Shown here piece after piece: positions 9,619-17,973 of a stretch of DNA of 64,000 nucleotides. Both the position numbers and the translations under genes were made by a program. The DNA comes from Planctomycetota bacterium (GTDB lineage: Bacteria > Planctomycetota > Planctomycetia > Planctomycetales > Planctomycetaceae): the NCBI GenBank assembly GCA_023417655.1, contig JAEZFD010000059.1:62001-126000 (forward strand). The letters run 5' to 3'. Within the stretch, counting starts at the first letter, position 1. Each line of letters opens with the position of its first letter. The notes under the pieces are model-generated. The model was not told the DNA's origin. It did no database searches and saw only the letters and a list, made by a program, of their open reading frames with translations.

Positions 9619-9661
9619 TGACAGTCACATCCTTGCTGACAATTTTGGAGCGCGAACCGAA

Positions 9662-9679
9662 GCATCCCATCGGGGATGC
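9662..9679 (-). promoter_or_regulatory. Short perfect stem-loop upstream of scpA
   Basis: Seven-base perfect arms (9662-9668 and 9673-9679) around a four-base loop, 44 bases before the scpA start codon. It could be a leader hairpin or chance; no T-run follows. Confidence 0.35.
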
Positions 9680-9718
9680 AGATCAAGCCGGTTCTGGCCG
9701 TCATGCCTGAGAAATGCA

Positions 9719-9748
9719 TTCGGCCGTGGAAGCGATTCCACGGCCGAA
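9719..9748 (-). terminator. Terminator-like hairpin after the HMA-like gene
   Basis: Perfect 12-base arms (9719-9730 and 9737-9748) with a six-base loop. It lies about 100 bases past the stop of the HMA-like gene and before scpA on the same strand. The minus-strand flank is only moderately T-rich (TGCATTTCTC), so termination strength is uncertain. Confidence 0.6.
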
Positions 9749-9849
9749 GTTGAACGGAGATTCCGTTACGAGTGACATCACCATTTCGGCCAGGACACAG
9801 CAGGTCACCGATCACAACAGTGACTTTTGCTCAGCGTCACGGGCTCACT

Positions 9850-10377
9850 CTATTTCACGGTTCCGTGGAAGCCATAGGTGTGAAGTGCTTTCAGAGTGTC
9901 AGCGAGGCTGATGTCAGATCCGGTGATCGTGATCTTGCCCTGCTTGGATTCCGGAGCGATCCCCTGAACCCCTTTGACCTCTTTCAAAGCTGCTTTGGCC
10001 GAGTTTGTGCAACCCGGACAGCAGAGATGCATTCCGGTGATTTCAATCGTGTTTTTCTTCAGGCTCGGATCAATGGTGAAGTCCGGGCCTGGATGAGAAG
10101 TCTTGCCATAAAAGCCACCCTTGGCCAGAGCGGTCAGGCCGGCTTTAACGGCGGCTTCGTCTTTTGCCTGGAACGTGACGAGTTCTTCGTCCCGCTCGAC
10201 CTTCACATCGGAGACCCCTTCAACGCCAGTCAGGGCTTTGTTGACCCCTTTGACGCAGGCGCCGCAGCAGAGATGAACTCCCTCGACTTTCACTTCGTCT
10301 GCGGAAGCAACGGGCAGAGCGGAAAGCGAAAAGATGAATGCGGCTACGACCGACCCGATAAGATGACTTCGACGCAT
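9850..10377 (-). CDS. Exported protein with two HMA-like metal-binding domains (HxCCxxC)
   Basis: 175 residues from the ATG at 10377, which starts a clear Sec signal peptide (residues 1-26, cleaved after VASA). Two domains of about 65 residues follow (about 29-93 and 109-175). Each begins with a beta-strand leading to HLCCGAC (C37, C38, C41) or MHLCCPGC (C119, C120, C123). The pattern resembles heavy-metal-associated domains (GMxCxxC) but with His in place of Met and an extra cysteine. I infer a periplasmic soft-metal (Cu/Zn/Hg-like) binding or transfer protein. The gene follows the ketosynthase gene on the same strand after 128 bp, and no transporter is adjacent. Confidence 0.8.
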   Translation of the reverse strand: MRRSHLIGSVVAAFIFSLSALPVASADEVKVEGVHLCCGACVKGVNKALTGVEGVSDVKVERDEELVTFQAKDEAAVKAGLTALAKGGFYGKTSHPGPDFTIDPSLKKNTIEITGMHLCCPGCTNSAKAALKEVKGVQGIAPESKQGKITITGSDISLADTLKALHTYGFHGTVK

Positions 10378-10505
10378 TGAATCCCTCGTTGAAAAGGTGG
10401 GAAGCAGGGGAGTTCCAGATCTGAACTTTATCAGAAACGCCCTGCTTTCGCCAGATTTTCTTTTCGGACGGCGGCTTTCATTCCCTTCCGGGTCTGCGTC
10501 CGGCG

Positions 10506-11798
10506 TTACACCCGAGTCAGGATGAGAGAGACATTCTGACCGCCGAACCCGGAATTGTTCGTCATGACCGCCTTCAACGGCACGGCGCGAGTCACATTCG
10601 GGACATAGTCCAGATCGCACTCCGGGTCAGGAAATTCATAATTGATCGTCGGAGGAACGGCGTTCTCGGCGAGAGCGTTCAGACAGAAGATGGCTTCAAG
10701 TGCTCCACAGGCGGCGACCAGGTGACCGGTCATGCTTTTGGTGCTCGACACCGGGATCTTGTAAGCCCGTTCGCCGAACGCCCCTTTCAAAGCGAAAGTC
10801 TCAGTTCGGTCGTTGGCTCCGGTGCTCGTTCCGTGTGCGTTCACATAGGTGATGTCGTCGGTGTTCATTTCCGCAGACTTCAGAGCCATCTGAATCGCAC
10901 GCGTCATCCCGTTTCCGTCCGGCGGAATATCGGTAATGCGATAGGCATCGCAGGCCACGCCATAGCCTCTGATTTCGCCATAGATTCGGGCTCCGCGAGC
11001 GCGGGCATGTTCGTATTCTTCCAGAATCATCATTGCGGACCCTTCGGCCATGACGAATCCGTCCCGCTCATTGTCGAATGGGCGAGACGCCTGCTGAGGT
11101 GCATCGTTCCGCCGTGAGAGTGCGGTCAACAGACTGAAGCCGGTGACTCCATAAGGATTGATCATGCTATGAGCGCCACCGGTGATCATGACGTCGGCCA
11201 TGTTGGCACGAATCAGCTCACTTGCTTCGCCAATGGCCTGGGCAGAGGCAGCGCACGCGGTCAGAGAGTTTCCGCAAGGGCCTGCCGCGCCGAACAAACC
11301 AGCCACGCGGCCCGTCAGCAAATTCGGTTCAAGGAATCCTTCAGATTCCCTTGGCATCTCGATGAGGGCCTCACGGGTGAACTGAGCAGAATCCCATTCG
11401 CCACCGCAGGTGCCGGCATTGGACGACACCAGTTTCATCATGATGTCGAAGCTCTGGTTTCCCTCACCGCAACCGAGATAAACACCAACCCGCGTTGGAT
11501 CATCATGAGCCCGAATGTTCAGACCTGAATCACGAACGGCCTGCACTGCAGCGGCCATTCCATAACGGACATTCCGGCTGGTTCCGTTCAATGACTCGAC
11601 AACGTCGGGGTCCAGCCAGTTGAGTGGATCGAAATTGCGAACTTCCGCGCCGAACTGAGTCGGGAATCCGGTTGGATCGAAGCAGGTTATCGGTCCGACG
11701 CCAGATTGACCTTCGCGCACGGCTTGCCATGCCGCCTCGGGGCTATGGCCCACCGGCGTGATGCAGCCTAATCCGGTAATCACAACTCGTCTTCGCAT
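10506..11798 (-). CDS. Beta-ketoacyl-ACP synthase, FabF/KAS II-like
   Basis: 430 residues from the ATG at 11798; a GTG four codons upstream (11810) is the alternative. The sequence starts MRRRVVITGLG as in FabF proteins. The catalytic triad is visible: C182 in LTACAASAQ, H322 in NAHGTST and H359 in KSMTGHL, with the conserved lysine K354. The NNSGFGGQNVSL block is near the C-terminus. It catalyses decarboxylative condensation of malonyl-ACP with acyl-ACP. No acyl carrier protein or fabG lies beside it, so it may serve an accessory fatty acid or polyketide-like pathway instead of the main elongation cycle. I therefore leave the symbol open. Confidence 0.9.
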   Translation of the reverse strand: MRRRVVITGLGCITPVGHSPEAAWQAVREGQSGVGPITCFDPTGFPTQFGAEVRNFDPLNWLDPDVVESLNGTSRNVRYGMAAAVQAVRDSGLNIRAHDDPTRVGVYLGCGEGNQSFDIMMKLVSSNAGTCGGEWDSAQFTREALIEMPRESEGFLEPNLLTGRVAGLFGAAGPCGNSLTACAASAQAIGEASELIRANMADVMITGGAHSMINPYGVTGFSLLTALSRRNDAPQQASRPFDNERDGFVMAEGSAMMILEEYEHARARGARIYGEIRGYGVACDAYRITDIPPDGNGMTRAIQMALKSAEMNTDDITYVNAHGTSTGANDRTETFALKGAFGERAYKIPVSSTKSMTGHLVAACGALEAIFCLNALAENAVPPTINYEFPDPECDLDYVPNVTRAVPLKAVMTNNSGFGGQNVSLILTRV

Positions 11799-12276
11799 GA
11801 GACTATCCACTCGACTAAACCATCCATTTTACCGAATCGACCGGGAGAAACAGAAGTCTTCACCGGGATCCTCTTTTGTCGCTCCCTCAGAGGGAATCGC
11901 CGAAGGCTATTTCGTCATATTATGGCGATGTCGATCTGGGAAACGTGATCATCCGACCGAATTCCCGGAGCTGATTGCTGCAAAATCTGGACATGCGGAC
12001 AGGAAGCGGCTGAGTCTGAACAGTGTCCGTCAGGCGCTCACTTCTCTCACGGCCAAAAATGCCGAGTCGTCCATGACATCGAGTTCGACGAAAATAGTCT
12101 AGCGAGGACAGGAAGAACCGTCAGAGTTAACGGATCGAAACATCCTGCTTCCGCAAATGTGTCAGTTCCTCTTTCTGCGGGCAAAGAGGAGTGATCCTTC
12201 GTGCCGTCGCGAATCAATTCCTGATAATGCTCCAGCAGATTGATTCCACGGAACACGTTCAGGATTGCACAGCGAC
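11799..12276. other. Intergenic region without a recognised gene
   Basis: About 480 bp between the ketosynthase gene (leftward) and the small membrane protein (rightward). Short open frames exist on both strands, but none has a family-like sequence, a good start or a neighbour that supports it. It should contain the two divergent promoters; I cannot point to defined promoter boxes. Confidence 0.5.
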
Positions 12277-12666
12277 ATGAAAGATCAAGTCTCCGAATAC
12301 GTCCCCGGCATTTGTAATCTCGATTCAGGGGAGATCAGGACTCGATTTCTGATCGGAGTTGTCGGTGTCCTGCTGACGGCTCTGCTGACATTCATCCTGC
12401 TTCGTTCGGAAGTGGTTGTTATTTGGAGAGTTATCGTTTTCCTCCTCGCGATGGTCGGGACTCTCGGGTTTGTCCAAGCGTTTTCCAGATTCTGTGTCCT
12501 CTACGGCTTTCTGGGAATTCCAAATGTGAGGAAATCCCACGGCGAACAGGACACTGATGAACTGGCTGAGTGTCGAATTCGAGACCGTCGAACGGCATTG
12601 AGACTGCTGAGGCTCGCTGCCGTGATCGCCGCTTGCGTGACGGTCGGCGTCATATGCCTTCCATAA
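12277..12666 (+). CDS. Small membrane protein, YgaP-like transmembrane domain (DUF2892-like)
   Basis: 129 residues from the ATG at 12277; the frame also opens at a TTG at 12265. Two hydrophobic helices (about residues 24-45 and 49-70) are followed by FSRFCVLYGFLGIPNVRK, which resembles the conserved R-F-C-x-L-Y-x-x-L-G-I of the DUF2892/YgaP transmembrane family. A third hydrophobic segment ends the protein (about 107-129). No rhodanese domain is present. Function is unknown. It stands alone, with 340 bp before the next gene. Confidence 0.6.
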   Translation: MKDQVSEYVPGICNLDSGEIRTRFLIGVVGVLLTALLTFILLRSEVVVIWRVIVFLLAMVGTLGFVQAFSRFCVLYGFLGIPNVRKSHGEQDTDELAECRIRDRRTALRLLRLAAVIAACVTVGVICLP

Positions 12667-13006
12667 GGGAGTGACGCCCTTAACGCGTCAGCACAGCGCA
12701 AATCGTGACTGATAAATTGGTTATTGCCACGATTGGGGAACAGATTCAAAAAAGAGAATCTGTTTGCAACTTGCCGGAGTGGAGAGGAGACTGGTTGCAG
12801 ATCGCTCGGTGATGCGTTAAACCCGTGATAGATTACCTATTTTAGACTTGGGTCTCGAAGGGCTGGTTCTGTCGAGTGCAGGCCAAGCCTATCGAAAAAG
12901 CTCATCGGCGACCGATTGAGCTCACCCAGTTTGCTGATATTGCCAGTTCGCTGATATTGAGTGTGTGGTTCCGCCGCCTGGCGCCTGCCGAGAAACAGCC
13001 CGACCT
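12667..13006. other. Intergenic region upstream of the KAP-like NTPase
   Basis: About 340 bp with no credible gene. The ten-base string GCTGATATTG occurs twice (near 12935 and 12951) shortly before the NTPase start. This may be chance or a regulatory direct repeat. Confidence 0.4.
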
Positions 13007-14509
13007 ATGAAAGTTCATCAGCTTCTTGATCATTACGGAATCACCGAGAATCCGTTTGCCCAGGAAGACGCCTCTTCGGATCAGGTTTTTCGTGAACACT
13101 GTCTGAACGGCACGCACCATCCCGCATGGGACAAGATTTATGGTGATCCCGGCACTCCTTCGACTTCGGTCGTTTTTGGAGAACAGGGAAGCGGGAAAAC
13201 AGCTCTCCGCCTGCAGATCGTCGGCAAGCTCCAGAAGTACAATCAAGAGCACCCGAATAATCGGGCGTTCGTGATTCAGTACGAGGACTTCAACCCGTTC
13301 CTCGATAACTTTCGCGACCGTCTTTCGTCGCGCCAGCGGAAACCTGAGCGCGCACTTCAGAACTGGCGGCTCTGGGATCACATTGATGCGATCCTGACCC
13401 TGGCCGTCACCCGCCTGGCCGAGACTCTGCGGAATGACGGCCGGGATCTGAAAGACGAGACCCATAACATCTCGCTCGACGCAATGTCGAAGCTCTCCCG
13501 TCCACAGCGGCGCGACATTCAGCTGCTTGCAGCGTTCTATGATCAGAATCGGGATGTCTCGCTGCCGCACCGCTGGGCGTCCCTTCGTCGAAAACTCCGG
13601 TATTCGAACTGGAAAGCCCACTGGGATATTGCCTTAGGTGTCGTCGGAACAGTTGCGACGATTGCATTGACGATCTGGCTCGGCGCCAGCGTGAGAGCAT
13701 TATTCGTCTACTGGTGGATCTGGCTGATTGTTTTGGGGTTCTGGTCACCCCTGATCTGGCGTCAACTCAAATGCTGGTGGATGGCCTATCGCGTCCAGCG
13801 GCAAGTGCGTGTGATCGACCATCATGCCGGTGACCTCCGAAAAATCCTGACTCAGTTCGAGCAGGCCGAGTTGATGGGGCAACCGTTTCCCGGCCGTCCG
13901 CGTGGTGAGGACCGTTATGAACTGATGTCTCGGCTGCAGAACGTGTTAAACACGCTCGGCTTCTCTAGCATCGTCGTTCTGATCGACCGGGTGGATGAAC
14001 CGCACCTCGTGCATGGCTCACCCGAGCGGATCAAAGATCTCGTCTGGCCGTTGTTTGACAACAAGTTCCTGAAACACCCGGGCATCGCGTTCAAACTCCT
14101 GCTGCCGTCGACAGTTGTGCCGTATCTGAACCGGCAGGAAAAAGACTTCTACGAGCGGTCACGTCTCGACAAGCAGAACCTGATTCTGTCTCTCAGCTGG
14201 ACGGGACAGGGGCTCTATGATGTCGCCAACGACCGAATTCGCGCCTGTGCAAAGCTTTCCGAGAAGCCGATTTCGATCAAGGACCTGTTCGATCCATCAA
14301 TCACCGAACAGGAATTGATCGCGGTCTTTGATCGGCTGCGGGCTCCGCGACATCTCTTTAAGTTCCTGTACCGGTTGTTTATCGAGCATTGCTCCAAGTA
14401 CACCGAAGATAATCCGACCTGGAAGATCCAGCGGGATACGCTGCAGTCGACGCTGTCGGTCTTCATGCGGGATCTCGATGCGTACGACCAGAAGCTGGGG
14501 ACAGGCTGA
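13007..14509 (+). CDS. KAP-like P-loop NTPase with membrane helices inserted in the ATPase domain
   Basis: 500 residues from the ATG at 13007; a GTG at 12965 would add 14 residues of no obvious merit. Walker A is GEQGSGKT (58-65). The Walker B-like strand SSIVVLIDRVDE lies near 320-331. Between them sits a hydrophobic double-helix region (about 205-250, Trp-rich) flanked by basic segments. Insertion of membrane helices between Walker A and B is the hallmark of the KAP NTPase group, but I cannot confirm family membership without a profile search. A membrane-bound ATPase facing the cytoplasm is the safe statement. The gene is solitary and followed by a terminator. Confidence 0.72.
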   Translation: MKVHQLLDHYGITENPFAQEDASSDQVFREHCLNGTHHPAWDKIYGDPGTPSTSVVFGEQGSGKTALRLQIVGKLQKYNQEHPNNRAFVIQYEDFNPFLDNFRDRLSSRQRKPERALQNWRLWDHIDAILTLAVTRLAETLRNDGRDLKDETHNISLDAMSKLSRPQRRDIQLLAAFYDQNRDVSLPHRWASLRRKLRYSNWKAHWDIALGVVGTVATIALTIWLGASVRALFVYWWIWLIVLGFWSPLIWRQLKCWWMAYRVQRQVRVIDHHAGDLRKILTQFEQAELMGQPFPGRPRGEDRYELMSRLQNVLNTLGFSSIVVLIDRVDEPHLVHGSPERIKDLVWPLFDNKFLKHPGIAFKLLLPSTVVPYLNRQEKDFYERSRLDKQNLILSLSWTGQGLYDVANDRIRACAKLSEKPISIKDLFDPSITEQELIAVFDRLRAPRHLFKFLYRLFIEHCSKYTEDNPTWKIQRDTLQSTLSVFMRDLDAYDQKLGTG

Positions 14510-14537
14510 TCCCTGAGTCACAGAACATCTGACAATT

Positions 14538-14585
14538 GAGCCTTAAGCCGAGCCTTAAGCCGAGCCTTAAGCCGACCCTTAAGCC
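14538..14585. repeat. Four tandem copies of a 12-bp unit around CTTAAG
   Basis: GAGCCTTAAGCC is repeated perfectly three times (14538-14573), followed by a fourth copy with one change (14574-14585). It starts 28 bases after the NTPase stop and its last copy forms the left arm of the terminator hairpin. Confidence 0.9.
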
Positions 14586-14616
14586 GGTTCCTCCTTCGAG
14601 GGGCCGGCTTTTGTCG
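14581..14616 (+). terminator. Rho-independent terminator of the KAP-like gene
   Basis: AAGCCGGTTCCTC pairs with GAGGGGCCGGCTT (13 positions, two G-U wobbles) around a CTTC loop, followed by TTTTGTCGTTT. The left arm overlaps the last unit of the 12-bp tandem repeat. Confidence 0.85.
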
Positions 14617-14915
14617 TTTAAGAATCTGCCATTTGAACAGCGCCATTTGAACAGGGAGATAACTCGCGGGAATTCCCCGATGAAGGTCATGACGGGCGGC
14701 AGGATGACCGATACATCAGGAATATGATTCCCAAATTAACACTCCAGCCAATCGCGATTGCTGAGTCTGTTCCCTGTCTTCGTCTCATGCAAGTTGTCCA
14801 TTTCCGCACCGGGATGCAACCTTCCATTCTCTGACCCAAGTGAGTCCGTCTCTTTCGGATTCGCCGGCCAGTCTCTGTTCCGGCAGTTCGGGAGAGTGAG
14901 CTCGAGGAGCCACCC

Positions 14916-16124
14916 ATGGTCACGACCGTACCGCAGTTCCCGATCACATCATCCGCTCTACGAGAACCTGGCCAGTCAGACTCCCTCACGCCTGACACTC
15001 CAGCAGTCGAAGCAGTGCTGATCACCGCCCGAAAAATCCAGGCGGCAGCGCAACCTCAGCAGGCGCTGCAAATGCTGGAACAGGCTCTCCGCGCGTCGCC
15101 GATGGAGCCCGACCTTTGGGTCGCCATAGCAGAAGTTCTCATCGATCTTCAGGACCTGACTGCCGCCCATGATTGTCTGAAGCAGGCACTGCTGCTGGAG
15201 AGTGAACATGTTAACGGCCGGGTTGCGATGGGGCACCTGCATTTCAAACTGGGAAAGCTTGCGGACGAACAGCAGAACTTCTCTCAGGCATTTGAACACT
15301 TCCGCACCGCAAATTCGCTCGTGCCGGTGAGTTTCGATATCGAAGCACACTGCCGTTGGGTCGACGAAACAATGGCACTGTGGACTCCGGAATTCCTGCA
15401 TTCACGGCGTCGCTGGGGGGACCCGACTGAGGCCCCAATCTTCATCGTTGGCATGCCAGGGTCAGGGACCTCTTTAGTCGAGCGGATTTTGTCCGCCCAC
15501 TCACAGGTTCAGGGACCCGGACAACGGCCGGCCATCTGGGATCAGATCGTCGCGCTAGGGCGATCGCTCGGCAGTGAAACCGATCTTCTCGCGACGGCCC
15601 GACGTTGCACCGAAGCGGACATTCATGAAGTGACGGGTCGATATCTTTCGAGTTCGAATCAGGACGCCCGAGCTCATTTCACTGACAAGATGGCGACGAA
15701 TTTTCTGCATCTTGGATGGATCGCTCTCTGCTTTCCGCAGGCGAAGATCGTTCACTGCCAGCGGGACCTGCGGGATGTCGTGCTGAGCTGCTATTTTCAG
15801 CATTCTCGAGACCCGTTGCCTTTTAGCGGTGACCTGAGGACGCTCGGCCGGTATGCCCTCGAAGCTGAGCGGCTCATGGCTCACTGGCGCACCGTCCTGC
15901 CGGGCCGGATTATCGATGTCTCTTACGAGATGCTGGTCGATCAGCCGGACGCCGAGATCCAACGGCTGCTCGTGGCCTGCGGACTCCCTGCGGAAACAGG
16001 GCCTTTTGAGCGGCACCGGTACGCCTGTCCCGGATCTGCCTGCCGACGTTGGGAAAACTACCGGGAGCACCTGCAACCGCTTCTCGATGTGCTGGAGAAC
16101 CCCGTTCTGCACGGCGGAAATTGA
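14916..16124 (+). CDS. TPR-containing sulfotransferase
   Basis: 402 residues. GAGGAG lies about eight bases before the ATG. The N-terminal third (about 33-150) contains TPR-like helical pairs (ARKIQAAAQPQQALQMLEQAL, later DLTAAHDCLKQALLLE). The C-terminal two thirds is a PAPS-dependent sulfotransferase domain. The 5'-phosphosulfate-binding loop is FIVGMPGSGTSLVE (about 176-189), and the 3'-phosphate-binding region is near KIVHCQRDLRDVVLS (about 278-292). This two-domain form is common in planctomycetes and other bacteria. The substrate is unknown; a carbohydrate or protein tyrosine acceptor cannot be told from the sequence. No signal peptide. Confidence 0.9.
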   Translation: MVTTVPQFPITSSALREPGQSDSLTPDTPAVEAVLITARKIQAAAQPQQALQMLEQALRASPMEPDLWVAIAEVLIDLQDLTAAHDCLKQALLLESEHVNGRVAMGHLHFKLGKLADEQQNFSQAFEHFRTANSLVPVSFDIEAHCRWVDETMALWTPEFLHSRRRWGDPTEAPIFIVGMPGSGTSLVERILSAHSQVQGPGQRPAIWDQIVALGRSLGSETDLLATARRCTEADIHEVTGRYLSSSNQDARAHFTDKMATNFLHLGWIALCFPQAKIVHCQRDLRDVVLSCYFQHSRDPLPFSGDLRTLGRYALEAERLMAHWRTVLPGRIIDVSYEMLVDQPDAEIQRLLVACGLPAETGPFERHRYACPGSACRRWENYREHLQPLLDVLENPVLHGGN

Positions 16125-16230
16125 AGGGAATCCGACGGGCGAGCGTCTGTCTCTGCCGGGGGGAATCTGTTAGGATTTCCGCTCGATTCTCTGCAGAATT
16201 CGTCCACTTTTGTGATGGCCTCTTTCCAAA

Positions 16231-17883
16231 ATGCATCGTCTGTATATTGAAACTGTCGGCTGCCAGATGAACGTGCTGGACAGCGAACTGGTTGTCGCGG
16301 CTCTTCGCCAGCGCGGGTATGAACTCACGAACGATCCGCACGGCGCGGATACGATTCTGTTCAACACCTGCAGTGTGCGCGAACACGCAGAACACAAGAC
16401 CTATAGTTCTGTCGGACGGTTCAAGTACGGTAAGCGGAAGAATCCGGAGTTGGTCATCGGTGTCATCGGCTGCATGGCTCAGAAGGACCAGCAGCAGATC
16501 TTCGAGAAAGCCCCGCATGTCGATCTGATCGTCGGTACCGGGCAGCTGGCCGAGATTCCAGACCTCGTCGACGAGGTCCGGCGGACTCGCAAAAAACGGC
16601 TCGCCGTCTCTCTGGGGCGCAAAGACGGTTCCCGTCATGACGTGGCCGCCAGCTTCGAAAGCTATGACCCACTGCGTGATCCGACGATGCGGCCCAGCCC
16701 TTGGCAGGCTTATGTCCGGATCATGATTGGCTGTGACAAGTTCTGCACCTATTGCGTCGTGCCGACCACACGCGGTCCGGAACAGTCACGTCTCCCGAGT
16801 GAAATTCTGCGGGAAACACAGGCGCTGGCCGCGCAAGGAGTGAAAGAAATCACCTTCCTCGGGCAGACCGTCAACTCATACAAGGTCACAGAGAACGGGA
16901 AGCAGCATCGCCTGAGCGACCTCATCGCAATGGTGCACGATACCCCGGGCATCACTCGTATCAAGTTCGTCACCAGCTATCCAAAGGATATGACGAACGA
17001 CCTGCTGTATGCCATTCGCGATTTGCCAAAGTGCTCACGCTACCTTCATGTGCCGTTGCAGCATGGGTGCAACGAACAGCTCAAGCGGATGAAGCGCGGC
17101 TATACCGTCGAAGATTATCGCGAGATGATGGGCCGCATTCGGGACATTGTTCCAGATGCTTCCGTCAGCAGCGACTACATCGTCGGATTCTGCGGTGAAA
17201 CAGACGAGGCGTTCCAGAAAAACATCGATACGGTCCGCGAGTTTCGTTTCAAGAACAGCTTCATTTTCAAATACAGCCCGCGCCCCGGCACGAAGGCCTA
17301 CGAACTCTTTGCGGATGACGTTCCGGAAGACGTGAAGAAGCAGCGAAACAACGAGCTGCTTCGGGTGCAGAACGAGATCAGCGAAGAAGACAACGCAAAG
17401 TTCATCGGACGCCGCGTTGAAGTCCTCGTCGAAGGCCCGAGCAAGAAGGCCGCGAAATCGTCCGACGATCGACAGGCTGCAGACTTCGCTCCGGCGAATG
17501 CACTGCCGGGTTGGCACAGCGGACCTGAGCCCGTGAATTATCCACAGTCACATGCTGCTCCGCAGGATCTGGTCTCGCTGTCAGCCCCGAAGACTCAGCC
17601 TGCCAGCGCGGATGGCGAAAAGCCGATCTATGATGACGTTCCATTGATTGGCGTCCCTGAGCGAGTGAACCCGGCTCCGCAGGTCGAAGAGCGGAGTGGG
17701 CCGATTCAGTTGGTCGGACGGACACGCTGTGATCGCATCGTCGTCTTTCAGGGGAACCCGCGACTCGCAGGGACGATTGCTGAAATTGAAATCGATGACG
17801 TGACACAGACGACATTGCTCGGCGAGATCGTCACACGCGAGATTCAGTCCGGCTCAAGCCAACTGCTGCCAATCTTTGCTTAA
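16231..17883 (+). CDS. miaB: tRNA-2-methylthio-N6-dimethylallyladenosine synthase MiaB with a split TRAM domain
   Basis: 550 residues, about 80-100 longer than typical MiaB. The N-terminal MTTase domain holds cluster cysteines C11 (VGCQMN), C47 (NTCSVRE) and C81 (IGCMAQ). The radical SAM motif is C168-x3-C172-x2-C175 (CDKFCTYC). It adds methylthio to i6A37 of tRNA, the product of MiaA, which is encoded at 32006-33100. The extra length is a Pro/Ser/Ala-rich insert at about residues 405-488 inside the C-terminal TRAM region, between VEVLVEGPSKK and QLVGRTRCDRIVVF. The catalytic parts are intact. Identification is secure; the effect of the insert is unknown. Confidence 0.96.
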   Translation: MHRLYIETVGCQMNVLDSELVVAALRQRGYELTNDPHGADTILFNTCSVREHAEHKTYSSVGRFKYGKRKNPELVIGVIGCMAQKDQQQIFEKAPHVDLIVGTGQLAEIPDLVDEVRRTRKKRLAVSLGRKDGSRHDVAASFESYDPLRDPTMRPSPWQAYVRIMIGCDKFCTYCVVPTTRGPEQSRLPSEILRETQALAAQGVKEITFLGQTVNSYKVTENGKQHRLSDLIAMVHDTPGITRIKFVTSYPKDMTNDLLYAIRDLPKCSRYLHVPLQHGCNEQLKRMKRGYTVEDYREMMGRIRDIVPDASVSSDYIVGFCGETDEAFQKNIDTVREFRFKNSFIFKYSPRPGTKAYELFADDVPEDVKKQRNNELLRVQNEISEEDNAKFIGRRVEVLVEGPSKKAAKSSDDRQAADFAPANALPGWHSGPEPVNYPQSHAAPQDLVSLSAPKTQPASADGEKPIYDDVPLIGVPERVNPAPQVEERSGPIQLVGRTRCDRIVVFQGNPRLAGTIAEIEIDDVTQTTLLGEIVTREIQSGSSQLLPIFA

Positions 17884-17973
17884 CGGTCCGCGACTTGCCG
17901 GCGCGATCTGTGATTCCGTAGTCTGTTCATTCAGGTTTGAAGTCCTGCAATGCTGACTGCTGAAGGAATCACG

